In this document: positions 54,465 through 64,000 of the stretch, one piece after another
Numbering within the stretch: the stretch's first letter is position 1
Layout: each line of letters opens with the position of its first letter
Assembly (NCBI GenBank): GCA_026874595.1
Contig: CM049316.1
Location: 33,799,339-33,863,338, forward strand
Length of the DNA: 64,000 nucleotides
Source of the DNA: Sipunculus nudus
Taxonomy: Eukaryota > Annelida > Sipuncula > Golfingiida > Sipunculidae
Direction: 5' to 3'
Translations under genes and position numbers: made by a program
The notes under the pieces: model-generated
Told to the model about the DNA's origin: nothing
What the model saw: only the letters and a program-made list of their open reading frames with translations
Databases searched by the model: none

Positions 54465-55459
54465 AGATGTGGTCGGACAATGGTCCTCAGAGGGCCCCGC
54501 GTTTCTGCTAGTGCTGGACTAGTTTACATATGGATGAAAATTAAGTTAAATTTGAAAAATATCACAAACAGAAAAAGGTTTTTATCAATATGCATGAGCG
54601 AAAAAATCATACAGGATTGAAGAAGATATGTCTGAAATAATGTGTGCAATAGAAAAACACCAAATATAGTCTGTTAGCCATATTTTAATGGAGCAAGTCT
54701 GTAATTCAATAGGTCTGGAGCCCTCATAGGGACCAATCATCCCTGTAAATTTGGAAAAGCTGCAGGAGGTTGTTGTTGAGTTATCGCACACAAAAGAAAA
54801 TCAGCAATTGGGCTGTGGTGGCCATATTGGAATTCCGACAGGTCTGTAATTCAAAAGGTCTGGAGCCCTTATAGGTACCAATCATCCCTGCGAATTCGGG
54901 AAAGCTGCGGTATGTTGTTGTTGACTTATCGCGCACGAAAGAAAATCAGCGATAGGGCTGTGGAGGCCATATTGAAATTCAGACAGGTCTGTTATTCAAT
55001 AGGTCTCGAGACCTCATAGGTACCAATCATCCCTGTGAATTTTGGAAAGCTGCAGTATGGTGTTGACTTATTGCGTGCGAAAGAAAATCAGCGATTGGGT
55101 TGTGGCGGCCATATTTGAATTCCGACAAGTCTGTAATTAGATAGGTCTGGAGCCGTCATAAGAACCAATCATCCCTGTGAATTTGGGAAAGCTGCAGTAT
55201 GTTGTTGTTGAGTTTTTGCGTGCAAAAGAAAATCAGCGATTGGGCTGTGGTGGCCATATTTGAATTCCGACAAGTCTGTAATTCGATAGGTCTTGAGACC
55301 TCATTTATAGGTACCAATCATCCCTGTGAATTTGGGAAAGCTGCAGTAGGTTGTTGTTGAGTTATCACGTGCGAAAGAAAGTGTCACTGACGGAAGGACG
55401 GAAGTACGGACTGACACGGTGATCAATATAGTGCAGCGCTTCTCAAGCGGGGCCCTAAT
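54465..55459 (+). mobile_element. Pearl/HINE-like (Helentron-associated) element with tandem core
   Basis: The left part has ATGGTCCTCAGAGGGCCCCG (54,479-54,498). The core is five tandem units of about 145 bp (anchor CCAATCATCCCTG at 54,733, 54,878, 55,023, 55,165, 55,314). The right end has a small hairpin (GCGCTTCTCAAGCG, about 55,437-55,450) followed by GGGGCCCTAAT. A tandem core between a 5' unit and a 3' hairpin end is the organisation described for bivalve 'pearl' elements and other Helentron-associated repeats. Family assignment is by architecture. Strand follows the 3' hairpin. Confidence 0.6.
54690..55400. repeat. About 145-bp tandem repeat, five units
   Basis: Each unit contains GGTCTGGAGCCCTCATAGG, CCAATCATCCCTGTGAATTT, GGGAAAGCTGCAG, GTTGTTGTTGA, AAAGAAAATCAGCGATTGGG and GGCCATATT. 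Units differ by about 5-10%. Confidence 0.92.
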
Positions 55460-58400
55460 TATCACTCCCATTCATTCAGTATTTCCATGATGCCTTTGAT
55501 ACATTGTTCAGAAAGGAACAGTCTAGGGATAACTTTCAGTTTCCTGACAATTTTTATAATTAAACATAAATTGAAAGCCATTTATCTCACAAAATCAAGA
55601 TGAAAACTTCCGTGGACTTATTTTAACTTATTAGCTTCAATTCTAAAGTTGTGTGGTGTTTGCATTTTGCCGTCTTATATATTTTTGTTTTCACCAATTA
55701 TCTTGGATTGTCGCATACGCAGGTTCACTGCCTATGTCAAAGTTCTTTATCAGGCTTAATGTATATTGGTGCCTCCATTAAAATCACATTATTAAACACT
55801 ATTATCTTCATCAAAAACATATTTAAAGCAGATTTAATTTTAAAAATATTGGTCATGATATGATTTATATGTATCACTGTTTGCTTTTTCCAACATTCAA
55901 GAATGCATACATTCTGGTCAAACACAACAGAAATTCATATATTTTAATCATTTACATCAATATTGGTCTGATGGTACCATTTGGTTAACAAAGAATTTCA
56001 ATACATCAAAACAGAGATACTAATGACAAATCATTCATAATTTTATTATTATTGCAAATGTGATTATACGTTTGTTGTTCATAAAACAAAATGCAATCAG
56101 AAAAACATTTTCTAATGTTATGCTTTTTAGGATGTTAATTTTAAATAAACAAAAGCTCGAAGCGAGTTTTTAACCCTTTACTGATAAGGTAAAAATTTAG
56201 ATTTCGCCCAAATATTAACACTTTTTCTTTTAGTTGCAAATATTTATTGTAATGTTACGTAATTTGTAATATCAGACACAAGACTTGCTCTAGGCAAATG
56301 AGAATCTGTAGAAATAATAATACATATGCAGGATGTTATAGAAAGAAAGCAGGCTAACGTTCTTGGTGACAAGATGAAGTGGTCCTGCACTCTATTCAAT
56401 GAAGGTTTAAGGTGTTTTGTAGTAGAATTAGCGGATAATTACGGGTAGCCATATCTTAATCCCGTTCAAAAAACTTTACAAATTGGTTCATGCACCAGCG
56501 ACCGATTTGAGAATGCGGCTAGGTTAATGCAGAATGTGTTACGGGCAATGCAGGTGCTCGCTGAAAATCATTAATAAACCATCATAAATAAGTACTTTTT
56601 GTTTTTTCATCTGGGTCTTCAAAGCATGGCAAGGTCTGTGATCCGGCGCCCAAGAGATGTTCATCGAGCGCCTCCCGTTTCAAGTAACAGGACACCTACC
56701 ATTCCAGCAAAGAGCTCACATCGATCTTACCATGAGCGAAGCACATCTATTTATATGGTCCTATCCGAAAGGTTAATTCCCTAGGAAACCAGCAGATTCA
56801 GTGAACCGCGATTTACTGGTGTGAGGGTTTACGATTCCGATGAATTAGTAAACCCTCATTTTTGACAGAACGGAAGATATGGGTTACAAATGAAACCGTG
56901 AATAGTCATGTCAAGAACTGAAACGGCAAATCTCATGCTATACTTATGAAGTATATTTATAAGATTCTAAAAATAGATAAATTAATAGATTAAAAAAAAT
57001 CCAAACACTTTTCAGAACAGAATATATGAGACTTATTAGTCAACAGACAGTTATTAAACTTGTCTGTCTTTAATTGGCATGTGAACCACTTTTAAGCCAA
57101 GTCCTTTCACCAAAACCTTTAATCTTTCACGTATGGCTCACCAACCCTAAGATGAATAACCGTTTTGATTTTAAGGTCACAGGGACAAAGTTCAAGGCCA
57201 CTGAACCCACTTCTTGAATAAGTTTTAAAGGCGTTAGAAAAACGGTTTAACAAAAAATCAGTCATCTTTCACATATGGCTTACCCACCCAGGATTGAAGA
57301 ACCCTTACGATTTGAGTTCATGGGGCTAAAGGTCATGGTCACAGAACAGCCCTCCTTATTTTCATACACCCAGCCTAATTGAGCTCCCGTGCGAGTGCAC
57401 GCTCCATTTTGCGGTGCCCTTGTTTTAAATTCATCGATGTATACCATTGGGGTGACACCAGGGATGACCTCCGGACGCATCTGTTAACCTCAGCTATGAG
57501 TGAAGAAATCTTGATTGTCCTATAGTGCAGTAACGTATTTTGGAGGAACAATTTCCTGGTAAGTAAGAATGTGGCTCCCGCGTATCATGTTTCACAACGG
57601 CTGCGGAAGGCGATATGTCGCAGTATAAATATCACGATTTAATCTTGATACAGAATATAGCCTATATATATCACGATGGAGAAATCTTGACAAAAGAAAT
57701 AATAACATGATTCATGCATCAAGGATCTTTTGCACTTTGGAATTAAATGTATGAAACTAAGCATTCACTTATGAAATGAAACCCCACAAGGGTCAGTCTG
57801 ACTACTGAATGAATCTGAGCGAACACACACTAACGATAAACAGGCCTTCTGAAAGCACTGGTTGGTCAGCTTCTGCACAGAAGACCAAAGAAATCTGGCA
57901 AAAAAGCTGATTAAGTTTAAAGTTCATTAAGTTAACCTTAAGTAGAAATATAAAAGTACGATCTAATTTTTGTATTAATCTTTTAAAATTATTTTGTCTA
58001 TTATTATAACTCCACCAGAAGGGCATTATGTTTTCCTCCCTGATGTGTAAGTTAGTCTGTAAGTAACTTTATGTAAGAATGTTATGAACCGATTTTGTTG
58101 AAATTTTATGAAGAGGTAAAAGCAGGTAATCTGGTTAACCGTAAAGTGTCTTTAAAGGGGTATATAAAGAGGCCAGTCATATCAATCATAGCATTTGTGC
58201 TGGTGAACCCCTATTACTGAAGCGTGCCTTTTGGAAGGCACGGATGAGCTTGACGGGGTGGGGGACCTTGCTTGAGGATGAGGTTGTCGTAGTACTATAC
58301 ACATCTTCTTTTCAATATTGATTCAGAATCAACAGTCTGATCAGTTCAGCTGCTCTTGTATAGCTTCATCCATAAAAAGGCAGCTATCTTGTCTAACAGA

Positions 58401-59398
58401 CAGCGATATGAGACTGAGGAATTTTTACCCTGGTGACAGCTGCAGGCTTCAAAACAGGATGGTGCCTCACGGGGTCAGATGAAAGCTTTTAACCCGAATG
58501 AAATCTGAAAGTAAACCCGCAGGCCATGAGGAACTACACGAAATAACACTTGCACTTTCTCTATCACCCTGCCTATGTCGGTTCACGGAACCACAAACTG
58601 CTGTATTCCTTAGTGTTCTTCAATTTGTATTCATAGTCGGTCATCACGGGGTCTGTGTTCGTCAGCGTTTCCTTGGCGACTGGGTCATGGAGGGGATGGT
58701 GTTTCTATTTCTTCCCCCGTGCGGTAATAAGCCTTCCCCCTCGGTATATGCTAACTATAGCTGCCTTAATTAGGTAGGACCCACGGGTAGTGCCCCCGAG
58801 TCATGTTGAGACTTCAGGCGTCCCCGAGACCCACATCGTCAATTACAAGATGATAACCGCTCCATTATAAAGACTTCCACCCACATTGAATAAGATGACC
58901 CGTTATGACCGTCAAGAAATATGAGATATGCTTAGACATATCTCACGGAACAATATATTATAGGATATATTAGACGTATTAAGATTATAACACACATATT
59001 AGGAAATATGAAAAAGAGAAAAAATAATGTTATATGAAAAATGTGAAAATAGTAATCGGTGCGATCACATAGTTTACGTTTTTTAGTGTTGTTTATTAAT
59101 GAGATTGGAAAAAAATATTTCCTGAGGATTCCGTTCTTTGGTCAGATGACAATCGTGTGCGAAATCGGATGTCTGACCTGTTATATTTAAATATTTAAAA
59201 CAGAAACAAATAAAGCAGATTTACCATATGTCATACGGTTTAATGGAAAAGATATGTTCTTAAAATTTCTATTTGTTTGTCCGAGCACTGCTGAGAACTT
59301 AAATGTTATAAAGATAATAATGAAATATGAAAATAGGTTGAAATCTATAAACTTAAAAAAGATACTCACCCATAATGTTAATGCGTTTTTGTTTCTAG
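55460..59398. other. Intergenic, dispersed repeats, no gene assigned
   Basis: 57,080-57,360 contains two related blocks (AATCTTTCACGTATGGCTCA and CATCTTTCACATATGGCTTA, each followed by a CACAG/GGTCA-rich part) typical of dispersed repeats. A 9-bp-stem hairpin TGAGATATG-CTTAGA-CATATCTCA lies at about 58,929-58,952. At 56,624-56,784 an acceptor-like TCTTCAAAG precedes an open, Arg/Ser-rich frame with TAG stop that I do not recognise. Confidence 0.45.
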
Positions 59399-59454
59399 AC
59401 GTTCCCATGTGGAAAGGAAAAAAAGCCAACGGTTACGGTACAATCTTTCTGCAG
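59399..59454 (+). CDS. Candidate internal exon, unidentified protein
   Basis: Strong acceptor GTTTTTGTTTCTAG, donor CTGCAG|GTATCT, 56 bp. Open frame reads (x)VPMWKGKKANGYGTIFLQ. No family recognised. Listed only because both splice signals are good; the frame is short enough to occur by chance. Confidence 0.2.
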
Positions 59455-59975
59455 GTATCTTTTTTCGATGAGAAAAAGATTTTTTCACGCTTATGCTTTG
59501 TACGTGAATAGGTCCCTTTGAGGATAACTGGTCACATAAATTAAGAATATAATTATCTCTATATAACAAGAGAATATATATTTTGACTGAGCAGACCAAT
59601 ATGCCAACCCCCCAACCACTCTCAACAGAAATTACTTGCTTGGTGAATGGTTAAGTACTTGGTTTACTTGGACAAATTTTGCATTTTAGATATAGTGATT
59701 ATTTATCATTCTAGATGCAGTGACAACTATCATTCATTACACCAGGATCGGCGGTGAATACCCCCTCCCCTCAATTTTAGGATGAGGATGGTCGTTGTAA
59801 GCATAACCCTTCTATTCAGAAAATAAGATTTATATTTTGGAAATAAATATATTAATATCTAGAATGACCGATTTCGGTTCCACATCTTAGTTTAGTTGAG
59901 AATTTAACTATACATAATACCTTATTACTCAAAACCTTATACTTAGTTGTAATATATTTTACATCGGTCATACAT

Positions 59976-59979
<4 letters not shown>

Positions 59980-60033
<54 letters not shown>
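59980..60033. repeat. (TA)n microsatellite
   Basis: About 54 bp of uninterrupted TA. Confidence 0.95.
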
Positions 60034-60034
<1 letters not shown>

Positions 60035-61066
60035 TTAAATGTCCCAGTTCTAAAACCTTTCCACACACATCCTTGAAGTTAAATCTGCGCCTCTATTATC
60101 ATTCAATACGCGTGTCCGGTGATCCCTGCTCTCTGGTAAAGGAGGCTAAATTAGCCATGGTCTTTTGACCAGTGATTGTCAATAAAGCAACATGGCGGGA
60201 AGCAGTAAAAAAAGTGGTACGCATCGGGGGAATTTATTTTCTTTATACTCTTGTTTAACATGAACATGAACATTTATATTTGGCCTGTTTGGGCCGCGTT
60301 TCCTCATGGTGCACTTGCATCTGTTATTCATTGCTACATCACAAAATATACAACTATACCCCGGCCTAGATGTTACAAACGCAAGACACAGTTTCATTTT
60401 GTGGTGAACCTGCTAGCGAACATCAAGTCACCTGTGGCAACTGTTTAAAGTGAAATATACATGTCGAAATGTACATGTGCAGCATTCCATCTCCCGAATT
60501 GTGACTGAAATGTACAAGCGTCTCTCGCAGGACGTCACAAGTCAACCAATGCTTTAAAACACCGCGTTTTACTAGAGTCCCTGCTACCAACCACGTTTAA
60601 AATGATTGTATGAATTCTAAATGTGCATATACCGATCTCAGTTTGAATCATGTAAGTAAAAATAAAATATACGTTCATCATGGCATATTAAAGGTGTGAT
60701 TTACGGCTTGATCCCGGTAAAAAATTCCCATAAGAGGCGAGTATTCCCACCCGCCTCATGCCTTTTTGCCCCACACTGGCAAAACCGTAAATGACATTTT
60801 TCCCCTTCATTTTAAAAGAGTTCATACCGCAAGTAACAGATAAAGTCGATCTCCGGACACGCGTATTAGGTTATTTTCTCTGTCAGAGCGGCTAAGAAAG
60901 ATCTGTTCCGAAATCTGTCATTAAATATGTCATAAAATCGAACGAAATTATAATATAGTAATACCAAATATTGAACTTCCTTAAAAAAATATGGCCTTAT
61001 ATTTGAAGAACACTCACGCTCCTCAGATACTGAAGATTAATTTGACACAAAACCATTTTGTTTCAG

Positions 61067-61249
61067 CGAGTCTTTTTTATTGTAATTGCCATATATGCCG
61101 CCAACTGTAGATTGGTAATATACCTGCCCCGAAGAATCACAGCCTGGCAAAAGTCTTCTAAAAAAGGAAGAAACATCAGGGGCACTTTGAAAGAATTAAC
61201 TCGAAGAACACGCGTTGAAGACATCACGTCAGTGTTACATTATTGCTAA
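61067..61249 (+). CDS. Candidate terminal exon, unidentified protein
   Basis: Strong acceptor CATTTTGTTTCAG; the frame from CGA is open for 60 codons to a TAA: a short hydrophobic start (RVFFIVIAIYAANCRLVIYL) then a basic tail. No family recognised. Could join phase-0 to 59,454, but this is speculative. Confidence 0.2.
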   Translation, partial: RVFFIVIAIYAANCRLVIYLPRRITAWQKSSKKGRNIRGTLKELTRRTRVEDITSVLHYC

Positions 61250-61958
61250 AAAGAGTACACTTGAATACAAAACATTACCATACTGACGTTTTATTCGTTA
61301 ATCTATAAAATATTGAAAGAAATTTGATAATGTCAAATAGCAATGGCAAAAGATGTACAGGCAGAAGAAAATATAATTACCAGAAACAAAACTTCATTTA
61401 AAAAATCAATGAAAATATAATTAACAGAAACAAAACTCGATTTAAAAAAATCGTTATACGCTTGTGTTGACGAGGGAACGGAAGGAGTATTTGCTGGGAA
61501 AGGTTTTACTCCTAGTTTAGTTTTGGGGTTCTACTCCTAGTTTAGTTTTGGGGATATATCAAAGAAATGTTTCTAACCCAATAATAATAATAAAATGAGC
61601 AATAAACTGTTCAGACCTTTAGCATTTAAGATGGAGCTCGAATACCGGATTGCCTAATGTGCCACTAGAGACAAGGTGACAAAGTCTGAACGAGGGCGCT
61701 AACTTAATGTAATTGCCAGATCAAATTACTGAGTATTATTTGATTCATAACACAATACTCCTTACGTGCGCAAGCAGGCGGATGTTACTTTAAGTAACAG
61801 TATTTTATCTCCAGACAGTAGGCTTTAAATTATAATTTAAAATGCCTGCCAAAATAGATACGTATTCTAACTTTTACCTCAGGTTAGTGGGCAAAAACTA
61901 CAGTGTAAATTGCCTGCCAAAGACAGATACCTTTTAACCTTTTCCCGTTTGCCAACAG

Positions 61959-62087
61959 CAGTCAGTTTGGCTGTGGGTGGACACGTATTCAGCGACTTGC
62001 CGGAGATCAGCTTCTGCATTTTACATGGATATCCCCGGTCGAAACGGAAATTAGGGATGGCCTGGGAAGAAGTGACGGTTGTTGAAG
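61959..62087 (+). CDS. Candidate internal exon, unidentified protein
   Basis: Acceptor CCCGTTTGCCAACAG after a pyrimidine tract, donor GAAG|GTAAAT. One frame is open: (A)VSLAVGGHVFSDLPEISF, CILHGYPRSKRKLG, then MAWEEVTVVEG. The amino-acid mix looks protein-like and the segment is GC-richer than its surroundings, but I cannot name the family. Confidence 0.3.
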
Positions 62088-62403
62088 GTAAATGAATGTG
62101 AAATCGGGAAAGAAGACTTCTGTTGCCGATTCACATCTCGAAGCTTGTCAGCCAGGGAAGATTTGGTCCCCCGTGTATATTTGACGGGTTTATACTACGG
62201 ATATATGTGTCAAGTCATATTATTACTGTATATTATTATATATAACAGTCCAGACGTGATTTCTTAAATGAATGTTGAAATGAGGAGGATTATTGTTACT
62301 TTCCGATACTTATGCCTAAGCTTTAAGGGCTGATATATGAATTTTGTAAATTTAACGATCACAGCGCAGTACAGTATGCATAAGTATTTTCAGATTCGAT
62401 GTT

Positions 62404-62763
62404 TTATTCATCAAGGATAGCCAGACTATACTTAACTGGATGAACCCCTGTTCCAACAATCTTAATCGTCAGCATAGATAATGCAATTATATTAATGCTT
62501 TCTACACATTTACAGTATAATTCCACTAGGCCCTCCACAGATAGACTCTGACCTGAGACTTTCCTATCTGACTTTGTCAGCTGGAAGGAAGGATAAAAAT
62601 AAGTACGACAGTTAAATAGGAATGGTTCTAATGTGTAATCAAAAATCATTTGTATTATTGAGAAACTTGATGATTTCTTTGGAAGGATTGAGGCCAGAAA
62701 GCCTTTTAGCGAAAATACAACCGGGGAAGTAGTGATCAACCAACCCCTCTCCCCTAATTTCAC
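62404..62763 (-). CDS. Unrecognised 119-codon open frame
   Basis: Longest unexplained frame in the last 10 kb. Begins MKLGERGWLITTSP and ends with a stop overlapping AATAAA (ATGAATAAAAC at about 62,400-62,410). No domain recognised and no splice context supports it. It may be chance or the 3' end of a repeat. Confidence 0.15.
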   Translation of the reverse strand: MKLGERGWLITTSPVVFSLKGFLASILPKKSSSFSIIQMIFDYTLEPFLFNCRTYFYPSFQLTKSDRKVSGQSLSVEGLVELYCKCVESINIIALSMLTIKIVGTGVHPVKYSLAILDE

Positions 62764-62767
62764 AAAT

Positions 62768-64000
62768 ACGGAAATGTGAAAACTGAAAAATAGAGCGGCG
62801 GTTCAATTAAACGGTTCCTTGTTTGGAGTAGCCTAACCGAAGAGCACGCTTACATTGTTCGCTTTCGGAGAGCAATAATGTGGACATTTTAAACTATATT
62901 AGACTGATACTGGGATTCGTGATTTAATAGGAAAACAAACACCTTCATATAAATGATCTTGTCAGTTTCAATAACGCTTCCATGGTAAATATAGCAAATG
63001 TGATTCATAAAATTAAATCATGATTAGCCTCGGCCGCAGCCGACGTTAGTATTTGGTTTGATGCTTTTTTTCTGCTGAATGAATAAACAAATATGAATGG
63101 AATGCTAAACCAATAGATATGAACTTAATGGACAACATTCAGATTCAGAAAGATTCCTATTCTTCCTTTTTCATTTCCGATCGATTGTGTGTGAGAGAGA
63201 GAGAGAGTGAGAGAGAGGGAGAGATGGAGAGTGTGTGTACGAGAGAAATAACTATTATAGACGAAAATTTATTCTAAACAGAATCTTTAACAAATCCATT
63301 ACCGGAAATGACGGAATACTCATAAGTGAATTAAAAGACTTAAAATTTCTGTATCAATGACATATTTGATACAAGTTTATTTCTGCTAAATAAGCCATAG
63401 CAATAAAAATGGATCCTGTATCTAACTATTAACTTATTTGTAGTAAATGGTCTCCCAAAGAAGAAAAAGATTTGGAAGTAAAGTATATCTTTCTTGAGAG
63501 AATTACTTGATAAAAAACATCATTTATCCGTGCGAATACATGATGAAAGGCGACAGTTCTGTGTCTCTAAATTAAGAGAAAGGACAACGAAATTCCAGCT
63601 TCTTTATCATAAGGACTTCATTTAGATTCGACTTTATTTAGTTCATTAGCTTTAATAATCATTATATCCCCTGGCCATGATATTACCAAAGAGACTTTAG
63701 ACTGGGTACCAGTTGCAAAGTATGCTCCGTGCCTGCTTGCTATTGGCTCGGAATTTTAACAGTAGAGCCACTTTCAGCATTATGAAATTCATGTAAACAC
63801 AGCGCTGAGCAATCAGTTCAAGAAAACGTCTTTTACTGTTGTTCAAGTAATTTTGCACATTACAACATTTTTTATATTTTAGACTTTATTTCTGTTTAGA
63901 GGATGTTATTAGGAGAAATTAAACCCGTTTTATCACGAACATGATAATCATATTAAATCTAATGTGCCTCCGCAATGCTGGTTATACGGTTTTGGGGTGT
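62768..64000. other. AT-rich end of window, no gene seen
   Basis: Contains a (GA)n-rich microsatellite (63,188-63,250). Nothing else recognised. Confidence 0.5.
63188..63250. repeat. (GA)n-rich microsatellite
   Basis: Interrupted GA/GT runs. Confidence 0.9.

Overview
This window is eukaryotic: genes split by GT-AG introns, AT-rich non-coding DNA, many microsatellites, tRNA-derived SINEs and several families of degenerate DNA and LTR transposons. The two recognisable genes and the repeat types (a tandem-cored element resembling the bivalve 'pearl'/Helentron group, a short-LTR Ty3/gypsy relic, minisatellites inside introns) suggest a marine lophotrochozoan, most likely a mollusc. The species cannot be read from this sequence alone.

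Two host genes can be assembled with confidence. On the minus strand (about 6.9-15.8 kb) there is a complete six-exon gene for a secreted S1A serine protease of 284 residues. It has a signal peptide, the full His/Asp/Ser triad, four predicted disulfides, a TATA box and a poly(A) signal. Its S1 pocket looks elastase/chymotrypsin-like rather than trypsin-like, and the residue before the mature N-terminus is Phe instead of the usual Arg/Lys. On the plus strand (29.07-48.59 kb) there is a three-exon, AQP4-like water-channel gene of about 294 residues with introns of 9.2 and 9.4 kb. Its middle exon is exactly 81 bp, the size of exon 3 in vertebrate classical aquaporin genes, and its last codons lie inside the first unit of a 3' minisatellite.

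The rest is mostly transposon and repeat debris. 0-2.3 kb: hAT-like relic with a broken BED zinc finger. 2.5-3.5 kb and 24-25.7 kb: two copies of one dispersed repeat. 5.1-6.5 kb: long inverted repeat with a nested MITE. 11.5-14.1 kb (protease intron 2): a 40-bp minisatellite cleanly interrupted by a CACTA-like element, followed by a SINE. 16.6-19.6 kb: Ty3/gypsy pol relic with a 3' LTR. 22.2-23.0 kb: SINE and G-rich inverted tandem repeats. 28-38 kb: further SINEs of one family. 36.65-37.49 and 41.53-42.39 kb: two related solo-LTR-like elements on either side of aquaporin exon 2. 39.06-40.68 kb: hAT-like element nested in an older one. 48.56-49.66 kb: the 3' minisatellite broken by a Harbinger-like element. 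54.5-55.5 kb: pearl/HINE-like element. 59.4-62.1 kb: three weak candidate exons of an unidentified plus-strand gene.

I see no sign of an operon, CRISPR array, gene cassette or other multi-gene system. The most interesting observations are the repeat-embedded aquaporin C-terminus, the unusual activation site and pocket of the protease, and the insertions whose boundaries can be read exactly because they interrupt tandem arrays.
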